Positions 12,517-14,791 of a stretch of DNA of 14,791 nucleotides are shown here, one piece after another. Source of the stretch: JBGOTP01 sp041476545. GTDB taxonomy: Bacteria; Acidobacteriota; Vicinamibacteria; Vicinamibacterales; CAVVIG01. The position numbers and the translations under genes were made by a program. A model generated the notes under the pieces. That model had not been told where the DNA came from, made no database searches, and saw only the letters and a program-made list of their open reading frames with translations. The DNA lies in contig JBGOTP010000091.1 of assembly GCA_041476545.1 (NCBI GenBank), positions 1 to 14,791 of the forward strand, in the 5' to 3' direction. The first letter of the stretch is position 1; the number at the start of each line of letters is the position of its first letter.

Positions 12517-14382
12517 GTGACGGTTCGTCATCGCCTGCGTGCCGTCCTATTGGTCGGCGTCCACCTGCTGCTCAGCGGCGTGGTGGCAGCCGCGTTCGTC
12601 CGGCAATTCGGGCAAGGCTGGCGTGCCATTGCCGCGCACAGCGTCGTGTTGGCCGAATGGGACGCGCTGCTCCTCGTCGTGCTGGGCACGCTCGTCGCCT
12701 TCCAACCGCGGCACCGCACCCGATGGGCCTGCCGGCTCCTTCCGGCCGCTACCTTCGCGTGCCAGATCTATCTCTACGCGCTGAACAGCGTCAGCAACAT
12801 CTTCTGGGGCCGTAACATCACCGGCCATCTCGTCGCCGCGTTCGCCCCCACGATATTGTCGGGCAAGGAACCGTTTCCAATTGGCGCGGCAGGCATTGGC
12901 CTCTTCGCGTTCGGCACCATCGCCCTCGTGACAGCCGCGTCGCGATGGTGGGGCCCAGCGCTCGATGACGGCCTGCGGTCGTGGCTGCAAGATCCGCGTG
13001 GGGCCGGCGGTGCCGGACGGCGATTCTCTCCCGTGTTCGCTCTCTCCGCGATCGCGTCCGCCGCCACGATTTTCGTCCTCACGATGGTCTGGGGCATTCA
13101 TCAGACCAACAATCTGCTCTGGAAGAACGAACTGGTCGTCAGCTTCTTTCGGCCCAACGGCTTTGCCTTCGAGCCGACGGCTCGACGCCGTGCGGTCGCC
13201 GAACACGACGCCATTTTGCGTGCCGCGTACCCGCAGCATGTGGCGGCCGCGCGGCGGAAGCACGTCGTGCTCATCATCGTCGACTCCCTGCGCGCCGATC
13301 ACATGCAGGTCTACGGGTACCCGCGGCCCACGACGCCATTTCTGTCGAGCCTCGTTGAGAGCGGGCGAATGAAAAGAGTGGGCGACGCCTTCTCTACCTG
13401 TTCGGAGTCCTTGTGCGGCATCACCAGCACGTTGTCGGGGCGCGAGTTCCGCGATATCAGCGCGCGCGATTTCCAAATTCAGGACGTGCTCCGCGACGAG
13501 GGCTATCAGACCTGGTTTCTGCTGTCGGGCAATCACCGCGCCTGGAACGGACTCCCGCAGTTCTACCATGCAGACGCGGCCACGTTCTTCGACGGATCGC
13601 AGACCGAACGCTACACGATGGACGACGACCGCCTCGTGCTCGAAGGGCTCGAGCGCGTGCCGCCGGCCTCACCCGACCGGCCAGCATTTTTCTACATGCA
13701 TCTGATGTCGACGCACTATCTGGGCGTGCAGCTCCCGGAGTCGCACCTCTTTACGCGCCCCGACGACCGCGTGAGTCCCGGCCTCGAGCCGTACAAGATC
13801 CTGGAGCGGCTCAACAAGCCAGACCGTTACGACGACAAGGTGCGGCAGGCCGACGACATCATTCGGCAGCTCTTCGACGCCCTGGCCGCCAAGCACTATC
13901 TCGATGACGCGGTGGTGGTCGTCACCGCGGATCATGGAGAAGGACTCGGCGAACGCCACTGGGCGCACGGCTGGGATCTGTACAACGAGGACATCCGGAT
14001 CCCGCTGCTGCTGTACGATGCGCCCGCCACGACGTACAACAACCTGGCCTTCGCCACGCAGGTGGACATTGCGCCGACGATCCTCGATCGCCTCGGGCTC
14101 CCGATTCCTGCCTCGTGGGAAGGACAGTCGCTGCTGGCGCCGACCGTCAAGCGGTTCAGCTTTCACCAGACCTACTTCCTTCCCAATCGCTTCGCCGTCC
14201 TCGATCGCACCGACCAGGCGCTCTTCAAGTACATCGCGACGCCGCAGTATGGGAAGGAAGAGCTCTACGACCTGACACACGACCGCAGCGAGGACCATAA
14301 CCTCGCGGCGGACCCGTCGGAGGCGGCGCTCGTCGCGCTCCTCCGCGACAAGCTGCGCCCCTACCTCACCGACGAGCCGTAA
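12517..14382 (+). CDS. Membrane-anchored sulfatase/phosphotransferase-like enzyme (alkaline phosphatase superfamily)
   Basis: A 621-residue protein with a GTG start; an in-frame TAG lies four codons upstream. N-terminal membrane helices lie near 8-27, 43-62, 72-92, 124-142 and 172-192, followed by a periplasmic catalytic domain (about 248-621). Superfamily motifs: HVVLIIVDSLRADHMQVYGY (249-268, metal Asp256), AFSTCSESLCGITSTLSG (291-308) as the nucleophile region, YMHLMSTH (393-400), and VVVTADHGEGLGERHWAHG (467-485, D472/H473 as metal ligands). There is no CxPxR formylglycine motif, so it is probably not a classical sulfatase. The layout is like LtaS/EptA/OpgE-type phosphoglycerol or phosphoethanolamine transferases, with a Ser or Thr nucleophile and a possible C295-C300 disulfide. 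Donor and acceptor are unknown. It diverges from the DinB-family gene. Confidence 0.82.
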   Translation: MTVRHRLRAVLLVGVHLLLSGVVAAAFVRQFGQGWRAIAAHSVVLAEWDALLLVVLGTLVAFQPRHRTRWACRLLPAATFACQIYLYALNSVSNIFWGRNITGHLVAAFAPTILSGKEPFPIGAAGIGLFAFGTIALVTAASRWWGPALDDGLRSWLQDPRGAGGAGRRFSPVFALSAIASAATIFVLTMVWGIHQTNNLLWKNELVVSFFRPNGFAFEPTARRRAVAEHDAILRAAYPQHVAAARRKHVVLIIVDSLRADHMQVYGYPRPTTPFLSSLVESGRMKRVGDAFSTCSESLCGITSTLSGREFRDISARDFQIQDVLRDEGYQTWFLLSGNHRAWNGLPQFYHADAATFFDGSQTERYTMDDDRLVLEGLERVPPASPDRPAFFYMHLMSTHYLGVQLPESHLFTRPDDRVSPGLEPYKILERLNKPDRYDDKVRQADDIIRQLFDALAAKHYLDDAVVVVTADHGEGLGERHWAHGWDLYNEDIRIPLLLYDAPATTYNNLAFATQVDIAPTILDRLGLPIPASWEGQSLLAPTVKRFSFHQTYFLPNRFAVLDRTDQALFKYIATPQYGKEELYDLTHDRSEDHNLAADPSEAALVALLRDKLRPYLTDEP

Positions 14383-14791
14383 CATTCCGGAAGCTGGGCG
14401 ATCGGCCGGAGGCGCGGCCGCGGATTGCCGCAGTCTTCCAGCCCTCGCGCGCCGTGATCCGCGGCCTGTCCCAGAAGACGGTGGTGGGTCACTTTGCCGT
14501 GGCGTGATGCGCCGCGCCCGCCCGGGTCCCTCGTCGCGGCCAACGGGTCGCCGGGCGGACAGCGCGTCTTCCGCCTCGTACGCTACCGACCCTGCGGCGG
14601 TCAACGGGTAACTCGCAGGGCGGTCATACCCGCGGGATCGCATCCGGGTGGCCTCGGCGATCATCGCGCGTCCGGCCGTGACCGCCGCCGTGCCAGAGGC
14701 TGCAGCCGCGCTGTCGTGCAAGCCGGACGCCCGCCTCCCACGTCGGCCGCGACGAGGGACCCGTACGGACGCTCGGTTCGCGCCGGCGGAC
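14383..14791 (+). other. Right-hand 409 bp without a convincing gene
   Basis: Very GC-rich sequence. Open frames occur on both strands, but none has a ribosome site or recognisable motif. It holds the inverted repeat listed separately and a smaller possible stem, CCCTGCG (14592-14598) with CGCAGGG (14615-14621). No U-run terminator is seen after the sulfatase-like gene. Confidence 0.5.
14523..14763. repeat. 19-bp perfect inverted repeat bounding a 241-bp segment
   Basis: CGGGTCCCTCGTCGCGGCC at 14523-14541 recurs as its exact reverse complement at 14745-14763. Similarity continues imperfectly outward (9 of 12 positions over the adjoining bases including shared ends) and a few bases inward (CNACGNG). 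The 203-bp interior holds no recognisable gene. No target-site duplication is apparent directly outside the arms. Could be a MITE-like element, a cruciform-forming repeat or a family of dispersed repeats. Confidence 0.7.

Noticed and set aside
14592..14621. Integron attC-like site around CCCTGCG...CGCAGGG with nearby AACGGGT
   Set aside because: The core sequences do not fit the RYYYAAC/GTTRRRY pattern, and no integrase or cassette is present.
14383..14721. Long minus-strand open frame running from 14721 back into the sulfatase-like gene
   Set aside because: Most of it is antisense to a well-supported gene and the rest is Ala/Arg-rich without motif or ribosome site; it is a GC-driven shadow.

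Overview
The window is high-GC bacterial chromosome without tRNA, rRNA, phage or CRISPR signals. It is rich in exported beta-propeller, NHL/amidating-lyase, ankyrin and metallo-beta-lactamase-fold proteins with short Ala/Pro/Gly-rich inserts, and it carries a SigJ/ECF41-type sigma factor. This mix most resembles Acidobacteriota of the Vicinamibacteria type. That is an inference from protein style, not a marker gene.

Layout. (1) 1-826, minus strand: a SYLF-domain secreted protein that runs off the left edge, preceded by the C-terminal half of a PQQ sugar dehydrogenase that has lost its N-terminus. (2) 952-6736, plus strand: a GT-C/GT39-like membrane glycosyltransferase, a five-motif PQQ-type beta-propeller, an NHL-repeat peptidyl-hydroxyglycine amidating-lyase-like protein with all three zinc histidines, and an exported ankyrin / CxxCH / terpene-cyclase-like toroid fusion. 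(3) 6738-8824, minus strand: two exported metallo-beta-lactamase-fold hydrolases in a tight, probably translationally coupled operon. (4) 9094-11273: a GYD-domain protein, a four-helix DUF6223-like membrane protein on the minus strand, and a SigJ/ECF41 sigma factor with a VOC-fold protein directly downstream. (5) 11274-11843: a decayed stretch with one doubtful small secreted protein and a frameshifted remnant. (6) 11844-14382: a DinB-fold protein diverging from a membrane-anchored sulfatase/phosphotransferase-like enzyme. (7) 14383-14791: no convincing gene, but a 19-bp perfect inverted repeat about 200 bp apart.

The most interesting point is the 39-bp gap between the DUF6223-like gene and the sigma factor gene. 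Both strands carry a match to the ECF41 promoter pattern as I recall it (TGTCACA-N16-CGTC): TGTTACC-N16-CGTC on plus and TGTTACG-N16-CGTC on minus, arranged as a face-to-face dyad. This suggests that the sigma factor drives itself, the VOC gene and the small membrane protein from mutually exclusive promoters. That would be an ECF41 regulon in which the membrane protein and VOC protein replace the usual carboxymuconolactone decarboxylase/oxidoreductase/epimerase partner.

A second pattern is that several genes have a recognisable -10 box only 6-12 nt before the start codon, which implies leaderless or nearly leaderless mRNAs.
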